Assembly (NCBI RefSeq): GCF_042678485.1
Contig: NZ_JBHTKR010000001.1
Coordinates: 124,001-188,000 of the forward strand
DNA: 64,000 nucleotides
Source: Seohaeicola saemankumensis
GTDB lineage: Bacteria > Pseudomonadota > Alphaproteobacteria > Rhodobacterales > Rhodobacteraceae
Direction: 5' to 3'
The position numbers and the translations under genes are program-made. The first letter of the stretch is position 1. Each line of letters starts with the position of its first letter. Shown here piece by piece: positions 17,623 through 26,283 of the stretch. The notes below the pieces were generated by a model. The model was not told the DNA's origin, searched no databases, and saw nothing but the letters and a program-made list of their open reading frames with translations.

Positions 17623-19920
17623 ATGAAGATTGCATGTCTGGGGGGCGGCCCGGCGGGGCTCTATTTCGCCATCTCGATGAAGCTGCGCCAGCCCGAGACA
17701 CAGGTCACCGTGTTCGAGCGCAATCGCCCGAACGATACGTTCGGCTGGGGTGTGGTCCTGTCGGACGATGCGCTTGAGAACCTTGAAGCGAACGATCCGG
17801 TCAGCGCGGCCAGGATCCGCGAGAACTTTGCCTATTGGGATGATATCGCCGTGGTCCATGACGGGCACCGGACGGTGTCGGGCGGGCATGGCTTTGCCGG
17901 TATCGGGCGGATGAAGCTGCTGACGATCATGCAGGACCGCGCCCGCGAATTGGGCGTGGATCTGCGGTTTGAAACCGAGGTGGGCCCGGTCGAGGATTAC
18001 GCCGCCACCTATGATCTGGTCGTGGCGGCAGATGGGCTGAACTCGCGCGTACGCAGCCAATGGGCCGAACATTTCAAGCCGGATGTGGACACGCGCCTGT
18101 GCAAGTTCATCTGGCTGGGAACGCACCAGAAATTCGACGACGCCTTCACCTTCATTTTCGAAAAAACTTCGCATGGCTGGGTCTGGGCCCATGCCTATCA
18201 GTTCGATGACAATACCGCGACCTTCATCGTGGAATGCACGCAAGCCACCTGGGACGCCTGGGGCTTTGCCGGGATGTCAAAGGACGAAACGGTTGAAACC
18301 TGCCGCCAGATATTCGCGGGGCATCTGGGCGGGCACAAGCTGATGTCGAACGCCAATCATCTGCGCGGCTCGGCGGTGTGGATCAACTTTCCCCGCGTGA
18401 ATTGCGAACATTGGCACCATCAGAACGTGGTGCTGATGGGCGATGCGGCGGCGACGGCGCATTTTTCCATCGGGTCGGGCTCGCGGCTGGCGCTGGACAG
18501 TGCGATTGCGCTGGCGACCTATCTGGATACCGAACCCACGCTGGAACAGGCTTTCGTCAAGTATCAGGACGAGCGGCGTCTGGACGTGCTGCGCCTGCAA
18601 TCGGCGGCGCGCAATTCGCTGGAGTGGTTCGAGGAGGTCGAGCGCTATCTGGACCTTGATCCAGTGCAGTTCAACTATTCGCTGCTGACGCGCAGCCAGC
18701 GGATCAGCCATGAAAACCTGCGGCTGCGCGATCCGGAATGGCTGGCCTCGGCCGAACGCTGGTTCCAGACACAAGCGGGCGTGCCTGCCGATGCGCCGCT
18801 GCGCGCGCCGATGTTCGCGCCGTTCCGCCTGCGAGACATGGCGCTGGCCAACCGGATCGTGGTGTCGCCCATGGCGCAATACAAGGCGGTGGATGGCTGC
18901 CCGACCGATTGGCATTTCGTGCATTACGCCGAGCGGGCCAAGGGTGGCGCGGGGCTGGTCTATACGGAAATGACCTGCGTCTCGCCCGAGGGACGGATCA
19001 CGCCGGGCTGTCCGGGGCTTTACGCGCCGCAGCATGAGGCGGCGTGGCGGCGGCTGGTGGATTTCACCCATGCCGAGACGCAAGCGAAGATCTGCTGCCA
19101 GATCGGCCATTCCGGGCGCAAGGGGTCGACGCAGCTTGGCTGGGAAAAGATGGACGCGCCGCTTGCGGCGGGGAATTGGGAGATCATTTCGGCCTCGGCC
19201 ATTCCATGGTCAAAGGACAATGCCACCCCGCGCGAGATGACCCGCGCCGACATGGACAGGGTGACGGCGGAATTCGTGGCGGCCGCGCAGATGGCGGATC
19301 GCGCCGGGTTCGACATGATCGAACTGCATGCCGCGCACGGGTATCTGGTGTCGTCCTTCATCTCGCCCTTGTCGAATGCACGGACCGATGAATACGGCGG
19401 CAGCCTGGACAACCGGATGCGCTGGCCGCTTGAGGTATTCACCGCGATGCGCGCCGCATGGCCCGGGGGCAAGCCGATGGCGGTCAGGATTTCCGCGAAT
19501 GACTGGGCGGGCGATGATGGTGTGACGCCAGCGGAAGCAGTCGAGATCGCGCGCATGTTCCATGCTGCGGGGGCGGATATCATCGATGTGTCGGCGGGCC
19601 AGACATCCACGCAGGCGCGGCCTGTCTATGGGCGGATGTTCCAGACGCCCTTCAGCGACCGCATCCGCAACGAGGCGGGGCTGGCGACAATGGCGGTGGG
19701 CAATATCTACGAGGCTGATCACGTCAATTCGATCCTGATGGCGGGCCGCGCCGATCTGGTATGCCTGGCCCGCCCGCATCTGGCCGATCCCTACTGGACG
19801 CTGCACGCGGGCACGGCCATCGGTGATCGTCACGCGCAGTGGCCGCTGCCCTATCTGGCCGGGCGCGATCAGGCCTGGCGATTGGCCGAGCGTGATGCCG
19901 AACAGGTGGGCAAGGTATGA
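17623..19920 (+). CDS. abmA: Anthraniloyl-CoA (2-aminobenzoyl-CoA) monooxygenase/reductase
   Basis: A 765-residue bifunctional flavoprotein. Residues 1-390 are a salicylate-hydroxylase-like FAD monooxygenase: CLGGGPAGLYFAI at the N-terminus and GDAAATAHFSIGSGSRLALD near 272. From about residue 399 follows an old-yellow-enzyme domain: FRLRDMALANRIVVSPM, HAAHGYLVSSFISPLSN near 568 and DEYGGSLDNR. This fusion and length are specific to the Azoarcus-type enzyme, which hydroxylates 2-aminobenzoyl-CoA with O2 and then reduces the ring, giving a non-aromatic CoA ester without oxygenolytic ring cleavage. The start ATG follows AGAGGAGG. It heads an operon with the matching CoA ligase and beta-oxidation genes. 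Confidence 0.93.
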   Translation: MKIACLGGGPAGLYFAISMKLRQPETQVTVFERNRPNDTFGWGVVLSDDALENLEANDPVSAARIRENFAYWDDIAVVHDGHRTVSGGHGFAGIGRMKLLTIMQDRARELGVDLRFETEVGPVEDYAATYDLVVAADGLNSRVRSQWAEHFKPDVDTRLCKFIWLGTHQKFDDAFTFIFEKTSHGWVWAHAYQFDDNTATFIVECTQATWDAWGFAGMSKDETVETCRQIFAGHLGGHKLMSNANHLRGSAVWINFPRVNCEHWHHQNVVLMGDAAATAHFSIGSGSRLALDSAIALATYLDTEPTLEQAFVKYQDERRLDVLRLQSAARNSLEWFEEVERYLDLDPVQFNYSLLTRSQRISHENLRLRDPEWLASAERWFQTQAGVPADAPLRAPMFAPFRLRDMALANRIVVSPMAQYKAVDGCPTDWHFVHYAERAKGGAGLVYTEMTCVSPEGRITPGCPGLYAPQHEAAWRRLVDFTHAETQAKICCQIGHSGRKGSTQLGWEKMDAPLAAGNWEIISASAIPWSKDNATPREMTRADMDRVTAEFVAAAQMADRAGFDMIELHAAHGYLVSSFISPLSNARTDEYGGSLDNRMRWPLEVFTAMRAAWPGGKPMAVRISANDWAGDDGVTPAEAVEIARMFHAAGADIIDVSAGQTSTQARPVYGRMFQTPFSDRIRNEAGLATMAVGNIYEADHVNSILMAGRADLVCLARPHLADPYWTLHAGTAIGDRHAQWPLPYLAGRDQAWRLAERDAEQVGKV

Positions 19921-20639
19921 CGCGGCGCGTTCTGGTCACGGGTGGCGGATCGGGCATCGGGCGGGCGGTGGCGCGCGCCTTTGCGGCGGCGGGCGACCGG
20001 GTGACGATCACCGGGCGGCGGCTGGCCGCGCTTGAGGAGACGGCAGAGGGCTTCGATATGGCCTGTCGCGCCGCCGATGTGACCGACGAGGCGCAGGTGC
20101 AGGCGCTTTTCGATGCGCCTTATCACGTGGTGATCGCCAATGCGGGCGGCGGGGTGGCGGGCAAGCTGCGCGGTGTCAGCCTGGCCGATTGGAATGCCAC
20201 GCTGGCGGTGAACATGACGGGCACGTTCCTGCTGTTCCGCGAGGCGCTGCGCGGGATGGGGACGGGGGGGCGGCTGATCGCCATGGCCTCGACCGCCAGC
20301 CTGAAGGGGGGCGCGACGGTTCCGGCCTATGCGGCGGCGAAACATGGCGTGCTGGGGCTGGTGCGGTCGGTCGCGCTGGATGTGGCGGGCAAGGGCATCA
20401 CCTGCAACGCGGTCTGCCCCGGTTTCGTCGATACCGATCTGGCCGAGGCGGCGATCAGCGCGGTGCAGAAACGGTTCGACCTGACCCGCGCGGCGGCCCT
20501 GGCCGAGGTGGTCAGCGACAACCCGATGGGCCGGTTGATTGCACCAGACGAGGTGGTCGCGGCGGTGACGTTCCTGGCCTCTCCCGGGGCATCCATGGTG
20601 AACGGGCACGCGCTGTCCGTGTCGGGGGGTGAAATATGA
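19917..20639 (+). CDS. Short-chain dehydrogenase/reductase (hydroxyacyl-CoA dehydrogenase type)
   Basis: A 240-residue SDR with the nucleotide-binding motif TGGGSGIGRAVA at residues 8-19, NAG at 75-77, and the catalytic tyrosine and lysine in YAAAK (138 and 142). The C-terminal MVNGHALSVSGGE is typical. It overlaps abmA by four bases and the MarR gene by four. In the 2-aminobenzoyl-CoA pathway an alcohol dehydrogenation of the reduced ring or of a 3-hydroxyacyl-CoA is required; this enzyme is the natural candidate. The exact step is inference. Confidence 0.87.
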   Translation: MTRRVLVTGGGSGIGRAVARAFAAAGDRVTITGRRLAALEETAEGFDMACRAADVTDEAQVQALFDAPYHVVIANAGGGVAGKLRGVSLADWNATLAVNMTGTFLLFREALRGMGTGGRLIAMASTASLKGGATVPAYAAAKHGVLGLVRSVALDVAGKGITCNAVCPGFVDTDLAEAAISAVQKRFDLTRAAALAEVVSDNPMGRLIAPDEVVAAVTFLASPGASMVNGHALSVSGGEI

Positions 20640-21118
20640 ATACGCAACCAGAGCTGCGGCTGGCCGAACAGGGATCCAAGCAGCGCCTGCGCCTGTGGTT
20701 GCGGCTGCTGGCCGTGACCCGCAAGATCGAGGCCGAACTGCGGGAACGGATGCGCACCGAATTCGACAGCACCCTGCCGCGTTTCGACGTGATGGCGGCG
20801 CTGAGCCGGCACGACCAGGGCCTGCGGATGAGTGCGCTTTCGGGCGTGCTGCGGGTGTCGAACGGCAATGTCACGGGCATCGTGGACCGGCTGGCCGAGG
20901 ACGGGCTGGTCATGCGCGTCCCCGTGGCGGGCGACCGGCGCGCAACGCTGGTGCGGCTGACCGCAAGGGGCGCCGAGGTCTTTGCCCGGCAAGCCGCCGA
21001 GCATGAGGCCTGGATCGACGCCATGCTGGCCGAGTTGAGCCCCGAGGAGGCACGCAGCTATGCCGCGCGGCTGCGGACGCTGGCGCAAAAACTGGACGAC
21101 AAGGGAGCGATGGAATGA
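20636..21118 (+). CDS. MarR-family regulator inside the anthranilate operon
   Basis: A 160-residue MarR protein. The winged helix-turn-helix is visible as SALSGVLRVSNGNVTGIVDRLAEDGLV followed by the wing VAGDRRATLVRLTARG. It is embedded in the operon with four-base overlaps on both sides, so it is made together with the catabolic enzymes. MarR proteins in CoA-dependent aromatic pathways usually respond to the aryl-CoA intermediate; here 2-aminobenzoyl-CoA is the likely ligand (inference). Autoregulation from the promoter upstream of abmA would be expected. Confidence 0.88.
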   Translation: MNTQPELRLAEQGSKQRLRLWLRLLAVTRKIEAELRERMRTEFDSTLPRFDVMAALSRHDQGLRMSALSGVLRVSNGNVTGIVDRLAEDGLVMRVPVAGDRRATLVRLTARGAEVFARQAAEHEAWIDAMLAELSPEEARSYAARLRTLAQKLDDKGAME

Positions 21119-21921
21119 CGATGCGGAGCGATGTGAAACATTTCCTGTGCAGGATCGAGGGCGGCATCGCCACGATCGCGCTGGACCGGCCCGAGCGGAA
21201 GAACCCGTTGACGTTTCAAAGCTACGCCGAATTGCGCGACTGGTTCCGCGATCTGGTCTATGCCGATGACGTCAAGGCCGTGGTCTTTGCCTCGAATGGC
21301 GGCAATTTCAGCTCGGGCGGGGATGTGCATGACATCATCGGCCCGCTGACCAGGATGAACATGAAGGAGCTTCTGGCCTTCACCCGCATGACCGGCGATC
21401 TGGTCAAGGCCATCGTGAACTGCGGCAAGCCGGTGATTGCGGCGATCGACGGGATCTGTGTCGGGGCGGGCGCGATCATCGCCATGGCCTCGGACCTGCG
21501 GATCGGCACGCCAGAGGCCAAGACCGCGTTCCTGTTCACCCGCGTGGGGCTGGCGGGGTGCGACATGGGGGCCTGCGCGATCCTGCCGCGGATCATCGGG
21601 CAGGGCCGCGCGGCGGAGCTGCTTTACACCGGGCGCGTGATGACCGCCGAGGAGGCCGAGCGCTGGGGCTTCTTCAACCGGCTGGTGCCGGGGGGTGAAC
21701 TCGCAGCAGCCGCGCAGGAGATGGCCGCGCGCATCGCGGCGGGGCCGAATTTCGGGCATATGATGACCAAGACCATGCTGGCGCAGGAATGGTCGATGTC
21801 CATCGACCAGGCCATCGAGGCCGAGGCGCAGGCGCAGGCGATCTGCATGCAGACCCAGGATTTCGTGCGGGCCTACGAGGCTTTCGTCGCGAAGGAAAAA
21901 CCCGTCTTCGTGGGGGATTGA
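21115..21921 (+). CDS. Enoyl-CoA hydratase/isomerase family protein
   Basis: A 268-residue crotonase-fold protein. FASNGGNFSSGGDVHDIIG forms the first oxyanion-hole segment and DGICVGAGAIIAMASDLRIG the second. The two glutamates of classical enoyl-CoA hydratases are not conserved: the first position lies in GAGAIIAMASD and the second in GLAGCDMGACAIL, where an aspartate is found. A different reaction, such as ring hydrolysis or isomerisation of the alicyclic CoA intermediate, is therefore possible. It overlaps the MarR gene by four bases. The usual length for the family is 255-270. Confidence 0.88.
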   Translation: MTMRSDVKHFLCRIEGGIATIALDRPERKNPLTFQSYAELRDWFRDLVYADDVKAVVFASNGGNFSSGGDVHDIIGPLTRMNMKELLAFTRMTGDLVKAIVNCGKPVIAAIDGICVGAGAIIAMASDLRIGTPEAKTAFLFTRVGLAGCDMGACAILPRIIGQGRAAELLYTGRVMTAEEAERWGFFNRLVPGGELAAAAQEMAARIAAGPNFGHMMTKTMLAQEWSMSIDQAIEAEAQAQAICMQTQDFVRAYEAFVAKEKPVFVGD

Positions 21922-21932
21922 GCGATGGATTT

Positions 21933-21954
21933 GAGTATTTTCGGAACGGTGAAG
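21933..21954 (+). repeat. Dispersed intergenic repeat, variant form
   Basis: GAGTATTTTCGGAACGGTGA lies in the only gap of this operon, and a close relative occurs at 62919-62940. It resembles the GGATATTTG...GCAAGAAGAA repeat found at four other positions. Confidence 0.45.
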
Positions 21955-21970
21955 CAACGGAAGGTACATG

Positions 21971-23125
21971 ATGGCTGATCGGTCTTTTCTGGATTGGCCG
22001 TTTTTCGATGCGCGGCATCGCGAACTGGCCGGCGCGCTGGATCAGTGGTGCGGCGTGCATCTGGGGGCAGTGGATCATGCCGATACCGATGCGGCCTGCC
22101 GGTCGCTCGTGTCGATGCTGGGGCAGGGGGGCTGGCTGAAACACTCGGGCGCGGTGGAGGGGGCGCTGGATGTGCGTACGCTGTGCCTGATCCGCGAGAC
22201 GCTGGCGCGCCACGACGGGCTGGCGGATTTCGCCTTTGCCATGCAGGGGCTTGGCACAGGGGCGCTGTCGCTGTTCGGCACCGCACATCAGAAGGCCGAA
22301 TGGCTGGCGCGGACGCGCGAGGGGCGGGCGATTTCGGCCTTCGCGCTGACCGAGCCGCAATCGGGATCGGATGTGGCCAATTCCACCATGACGGCGGACG
22401 CCGATGGCGACGGGTTCGTGCTGAACGGCGAAAAGACCTGGATTTCCAACGGCGGGATAGCCGATGTCTATACCGTCTTTGCCCGCACGGGCGAGGGGCC
22501 GGGCGCGCGGGGCCTGTCGGCCTTTGTCGTGCCCGCGGGTCTGCCGGGGTTCGATGTGGTCGAGCGCCTGGAGACGATCGCGCCGCATCCGCTGGCGCGG
22601 TTGCGGTTTGACGGGGTGCGGGTTCCGGGATCGGCGCTGATCGGGCAACGGGGGCAGGGGTTCCGTATCGCCATGTCGGTGCTGGATGTGTTCCGGTCCA
22701 CCGTGGCGGCGGCGGGCTTGGGCTTTGCGCGGCGGGCGCTGGACGAGGCTTTGGCCCGCGTGCAGGACCGTCGCGTACAGGGCGCGCCGCTTTTTGATTT
22801 GCAGATGGTGCAGGGGCATGTCGCGGATATGGCGCTGCGGGTCGATGCGGCGGCGTTGCTGGTGTACCGCGCGGCCTGGGTCAAGGATGCCGGCGCGCCG
22901 CGCGTCACGCGCGAGGCCGCGATGGCCAAGCTATATGCCACCGACGAGGCGCAGAAGGTGATCGACATGGCCGTGCAATTGCATGGCGGCGATGGCGTGC
23001 GATCGGGCGCGGTGGTGGAGCGGTTATATCGCGAGATCCGCGCGCTCAGGATTTACGAGGGTGCGTCCGACGTGCAGCGCGTGGTGATCGCGCGGCAGGC
23101 GATGGGGGCCTTTCAGGGGGAGTGA
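21971..23125 (+). CDS. Acyl-CoA dehydrogenase
   Basis: A 384-residue FAD-dependent acyl-CoA dehydrogenase. FALTEPQSGSDVANSTMTA near residue 125 is the flavin-binding motif, KTWISNGGIADVYTVFARTG follows, and LRIYEGASDVQRVVIARQ at the C-terminus holds the catalytic glutamate. Two adjacent ATG codons could start it; the second (21971) has the better distance to GGAAGG (21959-21964). It would introduce the double bond in the alicyclic or ring-opened CoA thioester during beta-oxidation-like degradation of the anthranilate product. It overlaps the ligase gene by one base. Confidence 0.9.
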   Translation: MADRSFLDWPFFDARHRELAGALDQWCGVHLGAVDHADTDAACRSLVSMLGQGGWLKHSGAVEGALDVRTLCLIRETLARHDGLADFAFAMQGLGTGALSLFGTAHQKAEWLARTREGRAISAFALTEPQSGSDVANSTMTADADGDGFVLNGEKTWISNGGIADVYTVFARTGEGPGARGLSAFVVPAGLPGFDVVERLETIAPHPLARLRFDGVRVPGSALIGQRGQGFRIAMSVLDVFRSTVAAAGLGFARRALDEALARVQDRRVQGAPLFDLQMVQGHVADMALRVDAAALLVYRAAWVKDAGAPRVTREAAMAKLYATDEAQKVIDMAVQLHGGDGVRSGAVVERLYREIRALRIYEGASDVQRVVIARQAMGAFQGE

Positions 23126-24753
23126 TGCAGATGCTGGGACCAAGCGCGCATGTGGATACCTTCACGCGGGACAACCTGCCGCCCCCCGATCAATGGCCCG
23201 ATTTCCTGCTGGAGGGCTTCGAATATCCCGAACGGCTGAATGCCGCGGTGGAACTGACCGACGCGATGGTGGCGCGCGGCTTTGGCGACCGCACGGCCCT
23301 GATCGGGAACGGGCGGCGGCGGACCTACAAGGAACTGGCCGACTGGACCAACCGTCTGGCCCATGCGCTGGTGGATGATCTGGGCGTGAAACCGGGCAAC
23401 CGGGTGCTGATCCGGTCTGCGAACAACCCCGCGATGGTGGCTTGCTGGCTGGCTGCCACCAAGGCAGGGGCGGTCGTGGTGAACACCATGCCGATGCTGC
23501 GGGCGGGCGAGCTGACCAAGATCGTGGACAAGGCCGAGATCAGCCATGCCCTGTGCGACACAAGGCTGATGGACGAGATGGAGGCCTGTGCGGCAGGATC
23601 GCGGTTTCTGACGCGGGTGACGGGGTTTGACGGCACGTCGAACCATGATGCGGAACTGGACCGGCTGGCGCTGGAAAAGCCCGTGCAGTTCGAGGCCGTG
23701 CCGACGGGGCGCGATGACGTGGCACTTCTGGGCTTCACCTCGGGCACCACCGGTGCGCCCAAGGCGACGATGCATTTTCACCGCGATCTTCTGATCATCG
23801 CGGATGGCTATGCGCGCGAGGTTCTGGGCGTGACGCCCGAGGATGTCTTTGTCGGCTCTCCGCCTTTGGCCTTCACCTTCGGGTTGGGCGGGCTTGCGGT
23901 GTTCCCCTTGCGCTTTGGCGCGGCTGCGACCCTGCTGGAGAACGCCTCGCCCCCGAACATGATCGAGATCATCCAGAAATACCGCGCGACCGTGTGCTTT
24001 ACCGCGCCCACGGCTTACCGTGCGATGCTGGCGGCGATGGACCAGGGCGCGGATCTGTCATCCCTGCGCGCGGCGGTGTCAGCGGGCGAAACCCTGCCCG
24101 CGCCCGTCTACCAGGAATGGATCGCCAAGACCGGCAAGCCGATGCTGGACGGGATCGGGGCGACGGAACTGCTGCATATCTTCATCACGAACCGCTTTGA
24201 CGATCATCGCCCGGCCTGCACCGGCAAGCCGGTCAGGGGCTACGAGGCGAAGGTGATCGGCGAAGACGGGGCCGAGGTGCCCCGCGGCACGGTGGGCCGC
24301 CTGGCCGTGCGCGGGCCCACGGGCTGCCGCTACCTGGCTGACGACCGCCAGGAGGGATACGTGCGCGACGGCTGGAACGTGACCGGGGACGCCTTTGTCA
24401 TGGACGAAGACGGATACCTGCATTTCGCTGCGCGCAATGACGACATGATCATCTCGTCGGGCTACAACATCGCAGGGCCCGAGGTGGAGGCCGCGCTGCT
24501 GTCACATGCCCATGTGGCCGAATGCGCGGTGATCGGCGTGCCGGATGCGGAACGCGGGTCCATCGTGCAGGCCCATGTGGTGTTGCGCGCCGGTATCGCG
24601 GCATCGCCGGCCACGGCGCAGGCGCTGCAGGATCACGTCAAGGCGCAGATCGCGCCCTACAAGTATCCGCGCCGTATCGTGTTCTGCGAGGGTTTGCCCA
24701 AGACCGAAAGCGGCAAGATCCAGCGCTTCCGCCTGAAGGATATGCGGCCATGA
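23125..24753 (+). CDS. abmG: 2-Aminobenzoate/benzoate-CoA ligase
   Basis: A 542-residue AMP-forming ligase of the benzoate-CoA ligase group. LLGFTSGTTGAPKATMHFHRD is the phosphate loop, and PLAFTFGLGGLAVFPLRFGA and TGDAFVMDEDGYLHFAARNDD are characteristic of the aromatic group; LPKTESGKIQRFRLKDM holds the C-terminal lysine. The histidines in MHFHRD are typical of benzoate-type ligases. It activates anthranilate to 2-aminobenzoyl-CoA, the substrate of AbmA encoded upstream. Substrate choice is from context; benzoate cannot be excluded by sequence alone. The ATG at 23125 overlaps the acyl-CoA dehydrogenase stop. Confidence 0.9.
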   Translation: MQMLGPSAHVDTFTRDNLPPPDQWPDFLLEGFEYPERLNAAVELTDAMVARGFGDRTALIGNGRRRTYKELADWTNRLAHALVDDLGVKPGNRVLIRSANNPAMVACWLAATKAGAVVVNTMPMLRAGELTKIVDKAEISHALCDTRLMDEMEACAAGSRFLTRVTGFDGTSNHDAELDRLALEKPVQFEAVPTGRDDVALLGFTSGTTGAPKATMHFHRDLLIIADGYAREVLGVTPEDVFVGSPPLAFTFGLGGLAVFPLRFGAAATLLENASPPNMIEIIQKYRATVCFTAPTAYRAMLAAMDQGADLSSLRAAVSAGETLPAPVYQEWIAKTGKPMLDGIGATELLHIFITNRFDDHRPACTGKPVRGYEAKVIGEDGAEVPRGTVGRLAVRGPTGCRYLADDRQEGYVRDGWNVTGDAFVMDEDGYLHFAARNDDMIISSGYNIAGPEVEAALLSHAHVAECAVIGVPDAERGSIVQAHVVLRAGIAASPATAQALQDHVKAQIAPYKYPRRIVFCEGLPKTESGKIQRFRLKDMRP

Positions 24754-24986
24754 CCTGCGTCTTTGTCCAGATCCGCTGCAAACCCGGCACGACCTACCGG
24801 GTCGCGGAACAGATCGTCCTGCGCGAGATTCATTCCGAGCTTTACTCGACATCCGGGGCGTTTGACCTTCTGATGAAGCTGTATATTCCTGAAGGGGCCG
24901 ATGTGGGCAAATATATCAACGATCACCTGCTCGACATACCGGGCATCGAACGCACCCTGACCACGCCGACATTCAAGGCGTTCTGA
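24750..24986 (+). CDS. Stand-alone Lrp/AsnC effector-binding (RAM) domain protein
   Basis: A 78-residue protein consisting only of the alpha-beta sandwich that binds small molecules in Lrp/AsnC regulators: VFVQIRCKPGTTYRVAEQ, SELYSTSGAFDLLMKLYIPE and IPGIERTLTTPTFKAF. No DNA-binding domain is present. The start overlaps the ligase stop (ATGA), so it is translated with the pathway enzymes. Such domains form oligomers and could sense an amino acid-like ligand such as anthranilate or act as a small accessory enzyme. Function is unknown. Confidence 0.85.
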   Translation: MTCVFVQIRCKPGTTYRVAEQIVLREIHSELYSTSGAFDLLMKLYIPEGADVGKYINDHLLDIPGIERTLTTPTFKAF

Positions 24987-25034
24987 ACAACCAAAATCAC
25001 AAGCCCGAACGGGTCAACACGGAGGAAAGATACC

Positions 25035-26177
25035 ATGAAACTGACGAAACTGGCGATGCTGGCCACGACAGCCATGCTTGCGGCGGGCGCCGCGATGGCG
25101 GAAGGCAAGGTCAAGGTAGGGATGATCACCACGCTGTCGGGCGGTGGCGCGGGCCTTGGGATCGACGCGCGCGACGGCTTCATGCTGGCGCTGAAACTGT
25201 CGGGCAGCGACGCGGTCGAGGTGGTGATCGAGGACGATCAGCAAAAACCCGAGATCGCCGTGCAACTGGCCGACAAGATGATCCAGGCCGAGAATGTCGA
25301 TGTGCTGACCGGCATCATCTGGTCGAACCTGGCCATGGCCGTCGTGCCGTCCGCCGTCGCGCAGGACAAGATCTACCTGTCGGTGAACGCAGGTCCTTCG
25401 GCGCTGGCGGGCAAGGGCTGCCATCCGAACTATTTCAACGTGGCCTGGCAGAACGACAACCTGCATGAGGCGGCGGGCGCCTATGCCACCAAGGCGGGCT
25501 ATGGCAACACCTTCATCCTGGCGCCCAACTATCCGGCGGGTACCGATGCGCTGACCGGGTTCAAGCGGTTCTACAAGGGCGATCTGGCCGGCGAGATCTA
25601 TACCACGCTGGGCCAGACCGATTATGCGGCCGAGATCGCGCAGATCCGCGCCTCGGGGGCGGATTCGGTGTTCTTCTTCCTGCCGGGCGGGATGGGGATT
25701 TCCTTCATGAAGCAATATGCCGACAGCGGCGTGGGCCTGCCCGTGGTGGGGCCTGCCTTCAGCTTTGATCAGGGCATCCTTCAGGCCGTGGGCGCGGCTG
25801 CGCTGGGCGTGGTGAACACCTCGCAGTGGGGCAAGGATCTGGACAATGAGGCGAACAAGACCTTCGTTGCGGCCTTCCAGCAGGAATACGGCCGCCTGCC
25901 GTCGCTTTATGCGTCGCAGGGCTATGACACGGCGAACCTGCTGCTGTCCGCTGTCGGCAAGGCCGATATCGGCGACAAGGCGGCGTTCCGCGCCGCGTTG
26001 AAAGAGGCCGATTTCGCCAGCACGCGTGGCGATTTCAAATTCGGCACCAACAACCATCCCGTTCAGGACATCTATGTCCGCGAGGTGATCCAGGAAGGTG
26101 ACATCTTCACCAACAAGATCATCGGTGTGGCGCTGGAAGATCACGTCGATGCCTATGCGGTCGAGTGCAAGATGTAA
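25035..26177 (+). CDS. ABC importer periplasmic binding protein (branched-chain/aromatic type)
   Basis: A 380-residue type I periplasmic binding protein of the LivJ family. It begins with a signal peptide (MKLTKLAMLATTAMLAAG, cleaved after AAMA) behind the ribosome site ACGGAGGAAAG. The mature part starts EGKVKVGMITTLSGGGAGLG and contains EVVIEDDQQKPEIAV and DTANLLLSAV, typical of the family. In catabolic operons these proteins bind aromatic acids; anthranilate is the inferred ligand. It is followed by the permeases and ATPases after a stem-loop. Confidence 0.9.
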   Translation: MKLTKLAMLATTAMLAAGAAMAEGKVKVGMITTLSGGGAGLGIDARDGFMLALKLSGSDAVEVVIEDDQQKPEIAVQLADKMIQAENVDVLTGIIWSNLAMAVVPSAVAQDKIYLSVNAGPSALAGKGCHPNYFNVAWQNDNLHEAAGAYATKAGYGNTFILAPNYPAGTDALTGFKRFYKGDLAGEIYTTLGQTDYAAEIAQIRASGADSVFFFLPGGMGISFMKQYADSGVGLPVVGPAFSFDQGILQAVGAAALGVVNTSQWGKDLDNEANKTFVAAFQQEYGRLPSLYASQGYDTANLLLSAVGKADIGDKAAFRAALKEADFASTRGDFKFGTNNHPVQDIYVREVIQEGDIFTNKIIGVALEDHVDAYAVECKM

Positions 26178-26187
26178 TCACTGATCC

Positions 26188-26213
26188 GGTTCCGGCGCGC
26201 AGGCGCCGGGACC
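26188..26213 (+). other. Stem-loop after the ABC binding-protein gene
   Basis: GGTTCCGGCGC pairs with GCGCCGGGACC around the loop GCAG, giving an 11-bp stem with one G-T wobble. It starts 10 bases after the binding-protein stop and has no T-run. It parallels the stem-loop after matP and probably protects the upstream message or lowers downstream expression. Confidence 0.6.
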
Positions 26214-26283
26214 AACCTGCCTGTTGCGTTGCCGCGCCGATCGCGCGCGGACGGGATAACTTCACCCCAAGCGGACGGAAAAC

